From assembly GCF_000003195.3 (NCBI RefSeq), contig NC_012876.2:48913276-48977275 (forward strand): a DNA stretch of 64,000 nt, given 5' to 3'. The position numbers and the translations under genes are program-made. This document shows positions 46,837 through 56,085 of the stretch, one piece after another (the first letter of the stretch is position 1; every line of letters starts with the position of its first letter). The notes beneath the pieces were generated by a model that did not search any database, was not told the origin of the DNA, and saw nothing but the letters and a program-made list of their open reading frames with translations. This DNA comes from Sorghum bicolor. Taxonomy: Eukaryota; Streptophyta; Magnoliopsida; Poales; Poaceae.

Positions 46837-47113
46837 AGTAGTCTGTAGGAATAGACTAGTGTTTGCCCGTCAAGGTATTTATTGTAAACTTTGTATGTAA
46901 AGTTTGTAATAAAGTTTGCTTTTTGTCATGACTGTTGTTTTGAGCGCTGTAAGAATATGTGAGTGACGTGTCACCGTATTTTTCTTGGTTGTCGCTAAGA
47001 GCGTCCGTTGCAGGAGTTTTGCCGAGTGCTGTGTGTGACAAGGTATGGGCCAAAAATAGAGAATTTCATTATCAAAAATTATGAGATACTTACAGAAGAA
47101 AGTCATTAAAACT
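46837..47113. other. Convergent 3' ends of the antisense gene and gag-pol
   Basis: The AT-rich spacer is 277 bp between the stop of the plus-strand gene and the stop of the minus-strand pol frame. It contains an AATAAA on the plus strand (46908). Transcripts from the two strands would overlap here. Confidence 0.6.
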
Positions 47114-50100
47114 TTATGGATAGAAACGTCGCAGTTTGTCGATGTGCCAAGAGTTAGGCACTCGTGTTCCGTCTGGGTATGCCAATCTGTAGGACGTAGG
47201 TCGTGTGACCTCGGTCACCACGAAGGGTCCTTCCCAGGGAGTGGATAGCTTGTGCATTCCCTCCTGGCTTGTTTTCCATCGAAGCACCAGATCGCCGACC
47301 ACGAACGAACGGTCCTTGACATTCCTGTTGTAGTATCGCCTGACTGCTGCGAGATACTTTGCTGTTCGGAGACACGACACTAAACGCTTTTCCTCCATGC
47401 AATTGATTTCGAGTCCTCTGGCGTTGTCGGCGGTCGCCTGGTCGAAGTGCTCGATTCTAGGAGATCCGAAGTGTATGTCGGACGGCAAGACCGACTCTGC
47501 ACCGTACACCATGAAGTAGGGAGACACCCCTGTGTTTCGACTGGTCTGAGTTCGGAGGCCCCAGACCACAGCCGGCAATTCTTTCATCCATCGACCGGGT
47601 GCTCTGTCGTTTTCGGTGTACAACCTTTTCTTTAGGGCGTCAACGATCATTCCGTTAGCACGTTCAACTTGACCGTTGGCACGTGGATGTGCCACTGACA
47701 CATATTTTATGACTATGCCTCTGTCATCGCAGAAATCCCAAAAAGTGGTGCCAGTAAACTGAGTGCCCAGGTCGGTGATTATGCTGTTCGGAATGCCGAA
47801 TCTGTGTATGATTGGATTGAGGAACTCCACAGCCTTCTCGGAGGTTGCTTTGACCAGGGGCATGTATTCAATCCACTTGGAGAACTTGTCGATTAACACG
47901 AAGACAAACTTGAAATTGCCTGGGGCTGGTTTGAATGGTCCGATCATGTCAAGCCCCCAGCAAGCAAAGGGCCAAGACGACGGGATGGTTTGAATTTCAT
48001 GGGCAGGTACGTGGGTCCTCTTAGCGAAAAACTGACATCCTTCGCAATGCCGAACCAGTTTTTCTGCGTCGCTGACCGCGGTTGGCCAATAAAAACCTGC
48101 TCGGAAAGCCTTTCCGACCAGCGTTCTGGATGCGGCGTGGTTGCCGCAGGATCCGGCGTGTATGTCTTCGAAGAGCTTGATACCATCATCTTGGGGTATG
48201 CACTTGAGCAGTACTTCGGAGCTTGCGTTTTTCCGCATGAGTTTTCCGTCGACCAGGATGTAGTTCTTTGATCGTCGGATGAGACGCTCGTTCTCTGTTT
48301 TGTCCTGAAAGCCTGTCCCGTCTGATATGTATTTGATGAACGGGGTACGCCAGTCACGCCCACCAGTTGTCGGAGTGGCGTCATCTATGAGCATTGCCTC
48401 GGTGGGTCGTTTGTCGACTAGGGGGGAGCCTACGCTCGGCTCATGGATGTCCTGGACGAAAATACCTCGCGGGATTTGGGCCCGAGACGAGCCTAACTTT
48501 GACAACGCATCTGCTGCTTGGTTCTTATCCCGGACCACGTGGATGTACTCTATGCCATAGAAGTTAGTTTCCCATTTGCGAATTTCTTTGCAGTAGAGAT
48601 CCATCTTCTCGTGGGTTGCGTCCCACTCCTTGTTGAGCTGGTTGATGACCAAAGCGGAGTCGCCGTAGACATAGAGGCGCTTGACCCCCAGTTCGACGGC
48701 TAGTCGTACGCCATGTAAGCATGCTTCGTATTCGGCGACATTGTTTGACGCCGGAAAAAGGATCCGAAGGACGTAGCGGAGTTTGTCCTTGTTGGGTGAT
48801 ACGAACAATATCCCAGCGCCTGCACCGTTGATGTTCAAGGACCCATCAAAGAACATTGACCAGTGGTCTGAGACATCTGGAACGGAAGGCTCGTTGAGAT
48901 CCGTCCATTCGGCAATGAAATCGACCAGGGCTTGAGACTTGACAGTGGTGCGACTCTGGAACTCTAGGGAAAATGGACATAATTCCATTGCCCATTTCAC
49001 GATTCTGCCATTGGCGTCTTTATTGCGCAGGATGTCCCCGAGAGGAAAGCTGGTTGTCACCAGGACTCGATGGCCGTCGAAGTAGTGCTTCAGCTTTCTT
49101 GACGTTATCAGGATGGCGTATATAAGCTTCTGTATTTGTGGGTACCTAGCCTTGGATTCGTTTAAAACTTCGCTTATGAAGTAAACGGGTCTCTGGACCT
49201 TGAAGACATGACCTGGTTCATCTCGCTCGACCACTATTGCCGTGGAAACAACCCTGTCGGTTGCAGCAATGTAAAGGAGTAGGTCTTCATTGGGCTGAGG
49301 CGCTGTGAGGACAGGCGGTGAAGTGAGGAAGGTCTTAAGCTGAGTGAACGCAGCGTCGGCTTCCTCTGTCCAAGAGAATTTTTCTGACGCTTTCAGTAGT
49401 TTGAAGAAAGGGAGGCCTTTTTCTCCCAGCCTTGAGATGAAACGACTGAGGGCGGCCATGCATCCGGTTAGCTTCTGAATATCCTTGACGTTCTTCGGTG
49501 GTCGCATGTCGAGTACGGCTTTGACTTTTGAAGGGTTTGGTCGTATGCCATCGCGACTGACGACGTTGCCGAGCAGTAGGCCGGAAGGAACGCCGAAAAT
49601 GCATTTCTTGGGGTTGAGCTTCCACTTGTACCTATTGAGTGCCTTGAAGGTTCGGTCTAAGTTGTCGATTAGGGTGCTCGCGTCCCTTGTTTTTACGACC
49701 ACGTCGTCCACATAGGCCTCGACGAGGTCATCGCGAATCTCGTCGTGGAGGCATTGCTGGATGGCCCTTTGATAAGTGGCCCCGGTGTTTTTAAGTCCGA
49801 AAGACATGGTAGTGTAACAGTATGCGCCGAAGGGTGTGATGAAGGATGTTTTGATCTGATCTTCTTCCTTTAACGAGATCTGGTGATAACCAGAGTAGCA
49901 ATCTAGAAAGGAGAGGAGTTCGCATCCGGCCGTTGAGTCGACCACCTCGTCGATGCGAGGAAGACCAAAAGGATCTTTAGGACAGTGTTTGTTGAGATCG
50001 GTGTAATCAACGCACATTCTCCATTCATTATTCTTTTTGCGTACAAGAACCGGATTGGCGAGCCAATCGGGATGATACACTTCTTTTATGAATCCGGCTG

Positions 50101-50266
50101 CTAGAAGCCGTGTTATTTCTGTCCTAATAGCCTCCTTTTTGTCACGAGCGAACCGTCGCAGTTTTTGCTTGATTGGTCTTGCGGTCATCGAGACATTTAA
50201 GGAGTGCTCGATCAGGTTTCGTGGGACACCGGGCATGTCTGCGGGTTTCCATGCGAAAACGCTCAC
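47114..50266 (-). CDS. pol: Pol: reverse transcriptase, RNase H and integrase of element C
   Basis: 1050 codons. RT covers about residues 20-300, with [11 protein letters not shown] (Asp 122) and YVDD at 185-188. A connection follows, then an RNase H domain at about 468-600 with Asp 474, Glu 514, Asp 536 and Asp 586. Integrase starts with the zinc-binding H703, H710, C741, C744. Its catalytic set is Asp 773, Asp 832 and Glu 868, with exactly 35 residues between the last two. One oddity is TDLGTQF where TDNGTQF is usual; the catalytic Asp is kept. The C-terminus has the [12 protein letters not shown] fold region and no chromodomain, as expected for Tat. The frame is in phase with gag-protease, separated only by a TAG and 11 codons, so the ATG at 50264-50266 need not be the real start. 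The products would copy the RNA and insert the cDNA. Confidence 0.95.
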   Translation of the reverse strand: MSVFAWKPADMPGVPRNLIEHSLNVSMTARPIKQKLRRFARDKKEAIRTEITRLLAAGFIKEVYHPDWLANPVLVRKKNNEWRMCVDYTDLNKHCPKDPFGLPRIDEVVDSTAGCELLSFLDCYSGYHQISLKEEDQIKTSFITPFGAYCYTTMSFGLKNTGATYQRAIQQCLHDEIRDDLVEAYVDDVVVKTRDASTLIDNLDRTFKALNRYKWKLNPKKCIFGVPSGLLLGNVVSRDGIRPNPSKVKAVLDMRPPKNVKDIQKLTGCMAALSRFISRLGEKGLPFFKLLKASEKFSWTEEADAAFTQLKTFLTSPPVLTAPQPNEDLLLYIAATDRVVSTAIVVERDEPGHVFKVQRPVYFISEVLNESKARYPQIQKLIYAILITSRKLKHYFDGHRVLVTTSFPLGDILRNKDANGRIVKWAMELCPFSLEFQSRTTVKSQALVDFIAEWTDLNEPSVPDVSDHWSMFFDGSLNINGAGAGILFVSPNKDKLRYVLRILFPASNNVAEYEACLHGVRLAVELGVKRLYVYGDSALVINQLNKEWDATHEKMDLYCKEIRKWETNFYGIEYIHVVRDKNQAADALSKLGSSRAQIPRGIFVQDIHEPSVGSPLVDKRPTEAMLIDDATPTTGGRDWRTPFIKYISDGTGFQDKTENERLIRRSKNYILVDGKLMRKNASSEVLLKCIPQDDGIKLFEDIHAGSCGNHAASRTLVGKAFRAGFYWPTAVSDAEKLVRHCEGCQFFAKRTHVPAHEIQTIPSSWPFACWGLDMIGPFKPAPGNFKFVFVLIDKFSKWIEYMPLVKATSEKAVEFLNPIIHRFGIPNSIITDLGTQFTGTTFWDFCDDRGIVIKYVSVAHPRANGQVERANGMIVDALKKRLYTENDRAPGRWMKELPAVVWGLRTQTSRNTGVSPYFMVYGAESVLPSDIHFGSPRIEHFDQATADNARGLEINCMEEKRLVSCLRTAKYLAAVRRYYNRNVKDRSFVVGDLVLRWKTSQEGMHKLSTPWEGPFVVTEVTRPTSYRLAYPDGTRVPNSWHIDKLRRFYP

Positions 50267-50299
50267 GTTGTCCCTTAGAAACCTGACGAGCGCGTCTTC

Positions 50300-53200
50300 C
50301 TATTTTGGATCCAGGTTAGCCCCGATGAGGGCTGTTTTCTCGGGGTTGCCTTCGACCAGCTGCACTTCTTTGTGCTCCTTGGATTTCGAATTCTTTCTGG
50401 CTGTCTCCTGCTCAGGTAATCGGAGCTGGTCGGGGGGCAGCTGTGCGGCTTGGTTTGCTGTTTCCGCCATGCGGATTGAGAGGTCAATTGCCTCGGTGAT
50501 CTTGAAGCTTTCTTCTTCGCAGGTGTACGCAGTGTAGACGTTGCCTCTGATGGTTAGGACACCCTTCTCCGTGGGCATCTTAAGGACTAGGTATGAGTAG
50601 TGCGGGACTGCCATGAACTTTGTCAGCGATGGGCGGCCCAGTATAGCGTGGTAGGTCCCGTCGAAATCCGCGACCACGAAGTTGATGAACTCCGTCCGGA
50701 AGTGATCGGGTGTGCCGAATTGGACAGGCAATGTTATCTGTTCGAGGGGCACCGAACTTTGACCTGGCAAAACCCCCCAGAATTGGGCGTCGTAAGGTTT
50801 TAGTTGTGCCGGTGATATCTTGAGGGCGGGCAGGCTGTTGCGGAAAAGGATGTCGATGGAGCTTCCCCCGTCCACGAGCACGTGCTCGAATCTGATGCTA
50901 TTGATGCAGGGATCAAGAATCAGTGGGAAACGTCCCGGCTCTGGGATAGCGGCCCACTGGTCCTTCCTGCTGAACGAGATCTCCCTGTGGGACCAGGCGG
51001 GAAACTTCGGATCTGCGATCAGCCCGTCCGTGCTGTCTATGTTGAGGCAGGCTCTCTTTAACAGCTTTCTTTCTCGCTTGCACTCAGTGGAGACCTTGCC
51101 CCCGAAAATGGAGTGGACCACGTCGGTGGGGCTAACGTATTGGTGTCGGGGGTCCCTGTCTTGGTCCTCATCCTCATCTTCGTGGTCGTGCCCGTCGCGT
51201 TTGTTATTTTTCTTGGCGGAGTCCTCTTGGGCGGCCCGCCGTGTATAGATACTTTTGAGGACGCGGCACTCTTCCATGGTATGGTTAGACTTTGGGTGTA
51301 GCTGGCACGGTCCCTTCAACGTTTTGTTGTAGTCGTCTTGGTAGTCCCGTCGTCCGTTGGGACGTTTGACCGTATTTACTTCGTGGTCGTATTCACGAGG
51401 GCGCTTTCCTCTGAAGTCGTCGCGGCTGTCGCGCCGCCGATCCCAACCCTCTCGGTGATCGCGGTTGTCGGAGCGGCGGTGATTTCTGTTGTCGTAGCGA
51501 CCACGACCGTCGTCTCGCCGAGAAGGCTGGTCGGGGCCTCTCGCGTCGTCTCGGATTAGTTTTTCTGCGTCATCAGCATCGGCGTAATTTTTAGCCGTGG
51601 CGAGGAGCTCTGCTACCGTTGATGGGCGCTTACGCAACAGCTTGTTCCTCAGCGCTTCATGGAAACGCAAGCCCTTGATAAAGGCTGATATGGCCTCGTC
51701 ATGAGAAATCTTCGGGATTTTGAGGCGCATATCCGAGAATCGTCGGATGTAATCGCGCAGAGGTTCATTCTTCCTGTCTCTTATCCTTTCAAGGTCATAC
51801 TTGTTTCCGGGCTGCTCGCATGTGGCGATGAAGTTGTCGATGAAAGCCTGTCGTAACTCTTCCCAAGAGTCGAAGGAGTCCTCGGGCAAGCCGAGAAGCC
51901 ACTGATGACCAGCCTGGTCGAGGACTACGGGGAAGTAGTTAGCCATGACGTGCTCATCTCCTGCCGCTGATCGGACGGCGATTTCGTAGAGAGTGATCCA
52001 GTTCTCTGGATTTTCCTTGCCGTCGTATTTTTTAAGTTTTTCGAGCTTGAAATTGCGGGGCCACACGACCTGGCGGAGGTGTGAGGAGAACTGCCTTAGG
52101 CCCGGAGGACCGTGGGTCGCATCGTACTCGATGCGGCGCAGGTTTTCATGGACTGCTCTCTCTGCGGCGCGCCTGTTGATGCGGTCCCGGGCATCTTTGG
52201 GAGGGATGTTGTGGCGGAGATCCCTGTGTTGATCTTCTTCTTCTTGGCCGCGTACGCGGTTCTGCTGGCGGCGGCCATCGGCGTCCCGACCACCATCGTC
52301 GCGCCGTGAGTCTCCTCGACGGTTGTCGGGGGAGCGGCTGCGGTGACGCCTGCTGGGTGAGGCCCGGCTACGATTAGTCTGGTCGGAGGCGGCTTCCGTA
52401 TAAGAGACGTCCTGGACTCTCTTGAGCAGAGTGGCTGTCTGTCCCATTGCGGCGATCAGGTGTGCTCGGATGCTGGTCCGGACTCCCTGGCACTCGGGGG
52501 TGTCAGGAAGCCGATCCAGGTTGGCCATGGCGACAGCCACGTTGGCGCTTGGCGTTTTGTAGACCGGCTGGTCCCCGACCATGTCAAAGGCATCGTTGAG
52601 GTTACTTGGTGGCATCTGTTGTTGCTCGTCCGCACGCCGTCGGGCGCGATCGGCGTTACGCTGTTCGCGGAGTTGCCTCTGGTCATCTGTTTCTCCGTCA
52701 ACAGCTGGTTCGTCGGCGCTGACATTGAACACGATATCCCCTCGCCGGGGGGGGAATATCGGGAAATGGTCGAAACCCGGAGGGTGTGAAGGAAAATCCA
52801 GGTCGTAGCCCTCGTCTTCGGTGTTTATAACCTCGGTGGGGACGGAGCCGGTGCTTGAGTTGGTGCTGGAAACCTGGCCGTCCCGTAGCTCTCGGATTGT
52901 CACCATGTTGACATGGTGGCGATTGTTCCTTGTCGGCGACCAGCCTGCTTTGCTGAAAACGGATTGGACATGCCGTGAGTAAACAGAGGCCGAGTTGTTC
53001 AGGCCGCGAGGATAGTCTTCCTTTTTGAGCTCGACGGATCGTCCTGAGGGGGTTGAGGTTATCGTCAGGGACGTTCCCAGCCGTTCGTGTGTGGCGACAC
53101 GAGTTGGCCGGCGGGATTTCGAAAAATCCGCTCGAGCAGCTTGGTCGGGCCGGCGCAGAACTCCATCTATTAGTTGGGAGACTTCGAGTAGCTTGGAGTC

Positions 53201-53443
53201 AGCGCGATCGAGCGCTTGGAGGAGGTCCGAGCAGTCGATCTCCTTTCCCTTGTAGAGTGGGAACGGTGGTCGGGAGCTTGGTGCCGTCATGCGTGTGGTC
53301 GGAGACGGCGTGATCTCAGATTGGATCTGGACCTCTTTCGGAACCGTGGTCGCGAAGCCGCCGCTGCACGTCGTCCACGTGATCTGGCCGACGGTGAACG
53401 TGAGGCCTTCGGGCACGGTCGCGGAAGCTGGGATCGTGACCAT
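50300..53443 (-). CDS. gag: Gag and protease of element C
   Basis: The phase is open from the primer site, but the first ATG is at 53443, giving about 1047 codons. The N-terminal third is disordered and Arg/Asp-rich. The Retrotrans_gag core lies about residues 460-620 counted from 53491 (KKYDGKENPENWITLYE, DYIRRFSDMRLKIPKI). A zinc-binding motif of unusual C-x2-H-x4-H-x4-C form (CQLHPKSNHTMEEC, about 728-742) replaces the classical CCHC knuckle. The retropepsin active site VLVDGGSSIDILF is near 875, with the ILGRPSL block about 75 residues later. The frame ends at TAG (50300-50302) just after the protease. Relatives usually read on into RT at this point, so the TAG is either a new nonsense change or a suppressed stop. 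Confidence 0.93.
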   Translation of the reverse strand: MVTIPASATVPEGLTFTVGQITWTTCSGGFATTVPKEVQIQSEITPSPTTRMTAPSSRPPFPLYKGKEIDCSDLLQALDRADSKLLEVSQLIDGVLRRPDQAARADFSKSRRPTRVATHERLGTSLTITSTPSGRSVELKKEDYPRGLNNSASVYSRHVQSVFSKAGWSPTRNNRHHVNMVTIRELRDGQVSSTNSSTGSVPTEVINTEDEGYDLDFPSHPPGFDHFPIFPPRRGDIVFNVSADEPAVDGETDDQRQLREQRNADRARRRADEQQQMPPSNLNDAFDMVGDQPVYKTPSANVAVAMANLDRLPDTPECQGVRTSIRAHLIAAMGQTATLLKRVQDVSYTEAASDQTNRSRASPSRRHRSRSPDNRRGDSRRDDGGRDADGRRQQNRVRGQEEEDQHRDLRHNIPPKDARDRINRRAAERAVHENLRRIEYDATHGPPGLRQFSSHLRQVVWPRNFKLEKLKKYDGKENPENWITLYEIAVRSAAGDEHVMANYFPVVLDQAGHQWLLGLPEDSFDSWEELRQAFIDNFIATCEQPGNKYDLERIRDRKNEPLRDYIRRFSDMRLKIPKISHDEAISAFIKGLRFHEALRNKLLRKRPSTVAELLATAKNYADADDAEKLIRDDARGPDQPSRRDDGRGRYDNRNHRRSDNRDHREGWDRRRDSRDDFRGKRPREYDHEVNTVKRPNGRRDYQDDYNKTLKGPCQLHPKSNHTMEECRVLKSIYTRRAAQEDSAKKNNKRDGHDHEDEDEDQDRDPRHQYVSPTDVVHSIFGGKVSTECKRERKLLKRACLNIDSTDGLIADPKFPAWSHREISFSRKDQWAAIPEPGRFPLILDPCINSIRFEHVLVDGGSSIDILFRNSLPALKISPAQLKPYDAQFWGVLPGQSSVPLEQITLPVQFGTPDHFRTEFINFVVADFDGTYHAILGRPSLTKFMAVPHYSYLVLKMPTEKGVLTIRGNVYTAYTCEEESFKITEAIDLSIRMAETANQAAQLPPDQLRLPEQETARKNSKSKEHKEVQLVEGNPEKTALIGANLDPK

Positions 53444-53472
53444 CTTGTTCGCCGGAAAAGTTGCACGCACAC

Positions 53473-53490
53473 CCCCTACCTGGCGCGCCA
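53473..53490 (-). promoter_or_regulatory. Primer binding site of element C
   Basis: Minus-strand TGGCGCGCCAGGTAGGGG, one base after the 5' LTR and identical to the site of element B. Confidence 0.88.
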
Positions 53491-53491
53491 C

Positions 53492-53951
53492 TGTCGACGA
53501 AAGCTAGTCGGCAGTCTACCTTGGGGTATACCCACGGCAGTAGTTTATCGGTAGACGGTGCGCGAACTACGAACTCGATGGTGACGCAAGACACGGACAA
53601 GCTTTTTATCCAGGTTCGGCCGCCGAGTTGGCGTAATACCTACGTCCTGCGTCTGGTTGTATTGATTTGTGCTGAGAGAATATGATGTCCTAGGGGGGTC
53701 CCTTGCCCCTCCTTATATAGTCTGGAGGGCAGGGTTACAGATCTAGAAACTAATCCTAGTCGGTTACAATTGCCATAGATAATTCGATATCAATTCCTAT
53801 TCTAACCGACTAGAATTCTGCTTGATCTCCACGTCTTGTTTCCTTGCGCGAAACTCCGGGCTGTCTGATCAAGCCTTGAACTCGTCTCGTAGTGGGTCAA
53901 GTTTCCTGGCTGAAGTCTAGCCGTAAGGGTATAGGGGTTTATACCCCCACA
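53492..53951 (-). repeat. Element C 5' LTR
   Basis: 460 bp, with a TATA-like box at about 53708-53723 (minus strand TATATAAGG). It drives gag-pol toward lower coordinates. Confidence 0.95.
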
Positions 53952-53971
53952 CAACTTAAAGACATGATAAC

Positions 53972-54403
53972 TTAGCATGGGTATGCCTCCTCATGTAGGA
54001 GTGGACCATCTTGATACTCAATTCTTTTCCCTGATGGTGCGGTTAAGAAAAGTTTCCACTGGGTAGCATAGATCACTGCCTTGTGTGCACATAACCATCC
54101 ATTGCCAAGAACCAAAGGAATATTGAGTGACTCTAGCACAATGGGGTTCACTGTGAAGTTCTCCTTGCTTATGACCAGATTAATATTCGAGCAAACCTGG
54201 TCTGCCTGTATTTCTCCCTTTGGAGTTTGAACTAACAAAGGCTTCCTTGTTGGACACTTCACCCGCTCAATTCTTTTTACCAAGTTGGCAGAAATGAAAG
54301 AATGGGAAGCACTTCGGTCAAACAGAGCAAAAACCAACACTGAGTCCACTTGAACATAACCACCCACCACTTTGGTGACTCCTTGAATGTTATTCATATC
54401 CAC
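53972..54403 (-). pseudogene. Retropepsin-like frame of element D
   Basis: About 143 codons, homologous to 5421-5888 in element A. The active-site region reads ALFDRSASHSFIS: the Asp is present, but the Ser-Gly of D-S-G-A-S is Arg-Ser. A Gly at this turn is normally essential, so activity is doubtful. The later VLGNGWL block is conserved with element A, which suggests a family-wide departure rather than private decay. C inserted about 20 bp beyond its 3' end. No gag frame remains in this element. Confidence 0.7.
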
Positions 54404-56067
54404 ATTGTTCAGTCTTCCATTTATATAATTTTGTTGTACTTTATTTCCATGAGCAGGCTTCTTACGGGCTTTCCTTTTTCGCTTCCGTCGTTGTGGATTC
54501 TGATTTGATTCAATGTCAACTTGCTCTTCCGCATTATTACTTTGATAACACTCAGCTTTGTCATACTCATAGCATCTTTCTTCATAGGCAAGATGATCAT
54601 ATTATTCCCACCTATCCATGAGAGGTATCATATTGTGCTCCGGATTCATGGGACACTACACTCCCTGTCATCAAGTGACCAACGTCGGTAACACGGCAAG
54701 GATAGATGATCATAACCATAGAATATCTTAGAAGACAATTATCACTCCAAGCTGGTCTTAAAATGCATCACTCGTGATATCAAAGTACTACCCTCTTAAA
54801 ATTAGATTGATTGGGGGACACTAGGGACTAGTTCACCTATCCTTTTTGGACGCCACACATCATAGTCTTTTACATTCGTGGTACCGAGTCTCTTGTTCCA
54901 ACATTATCCAATTCTTCTCCATGTAACCCCTTTATTTAGGCCACCCCCCTTAATAAATGTTATCTAGGGGGCACAGGAAAGATAGCTTGCATGTTTCCCA
55001 GGCAGGTTAACTAACATTGAGAACCTCTGACGTCCCAAAGAACTTAGGTGTAAGGGCAGAACAAACAAGTATCCTGAATTTTTCTCATGATATGAAAACA
55101 CCCATGTAGTAAAACACATATAACTCTTATTCAGTTAATCCAACAGAGCTTATACCGTTAGAAAACTTATGAAATTATCTACCACTTTCATGTAGAAGAC
55201 CTCCTTAGATTCTGTCTTTAAGCTTAGGTAAAACAACCAAACATAATATCCTTCCTGATAATGTCTCAGCAAAGGTGCAGTAACTTCCAGAAATTATATC
55301 TCGACCTACTTAACTCATCTGGAGATGATCCTTAAATTGTTGGAAAGCTTACGAAATCCTCTACATCTTTCATATACAACGCTTTCCCAGATTCTGTCTT
55401 TAACTTGGCTGAAAATAGTAAATGCCAGATCTGTCCAGATCTTGAAACAGAACAGAAACATCCAACTGTAAATATCATATCTCGGGTTCTACTTATCCAA
55501 ATAAGTTCTAGTTTATACCGTTGGAAAGCTTAGCAAATTGTCTACAACTTTTCTATAGAAAACTTTTCCAAATTCTGTAGCTATGTTTCTCTCAAACAGT
55601 AAGCAACCAAAACTGATCCAGATCCTTGGCAGCACAGTTGTATCATTTTGTGATTTTTGTAACTTCTAAACCATAATAGCTATCAGGGTGATTCTTGCGG
55701 TCAGGGAAAGATCTTGAAGTCTATTTGTTCCCAGAAAATTTTAATATACTTTGCATATTCAGAACTTGAGATACACCAGCATTATGGCAGACAGCTCTGG
55801 AAATCAGCAAGGGATAGAAACAAGAGATAGCCAAACCCAACTACTTATTTCATTAATCCTTATGCCTTAGGTCTATAAACTAATGAAATTGTGGAGAAAT
55901 CCCACAAGATCATTGCAATCATTACAAAGATCCAAATCAAGCATAAGCATAATAACAAACCAACTAAGCACACTTCACTCAACTTGCGATACTATCGTTC
56001 TCTTCATAGAAGGGCAAAGATCCTAAAACTTATATTTCAAAGACGCAAGAAGGTGGTAAAAAAAGGT
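54404..56067. other. Non-coding interior of element D with a threefold internal repeat
   Basis: The first 200 bp still carry a decayed basic linker on the minus strand. Around 55150, 55331 and 55512 a motif (TTATACCGTTGGAAAGCTTA and the following CTTTCCCAGATTCTGTCTTT) is repeated with a spacing of about 181 bp. Element A has only one copy. Beyond 55860 the sequence matches A until about 55960, then the gag region is missing. No credible gene. Confidence 0.65.
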
Positions 56068-56083
56068 TCTAATAGCATACCAC
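56068..56083 (-). promoter_or_regulatory. Altered primer binding site of element D
   Basis: At the place of the initiator tRNA site, the minus strand reads TGGTATGCTATTAGAA. Only the first six bases match TGGTATCA. Either the primer tRNA differs or the site arose through the deletion that removed gag. Confidence 0.55.
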
Positions 56084-56085
56084 TT

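Larger units (their letters stand above)
41919..53951 (-). mobile_element. Element C: young, nearly intact Tat-type Ty3/gypsy retrotransposon with an antisense gene
   Basis: 460-bp LTRs (TGTGGGGG...TCGACA on the minus strand) flank, in element order, a primer site, a gag-protease frame, an RT-RNase H-integrase frame, an antisense spliced gene, a tandem array and a polypurine tract. The flanking duplication is CAAC, possibly five bases with a shared terminal base (41914-41918, 53951-53955). The LTRs differ at one position that I can see (CTCGCC against CTAGCC near 42345 and 53918). At 1.3e-8 substitutions per site per year that is of the order of 0.1 million years. It is nested in D, whose LTRs are much more diverged, as expected. 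Confidence 0.95.

Noticed and set aside
53444..53491. Gag start at the primer site (GTG) of elements B and C
   Set aside because: GTG within the primer site is not a plausible eukaryotic start. In C I use the ATG at 53443.
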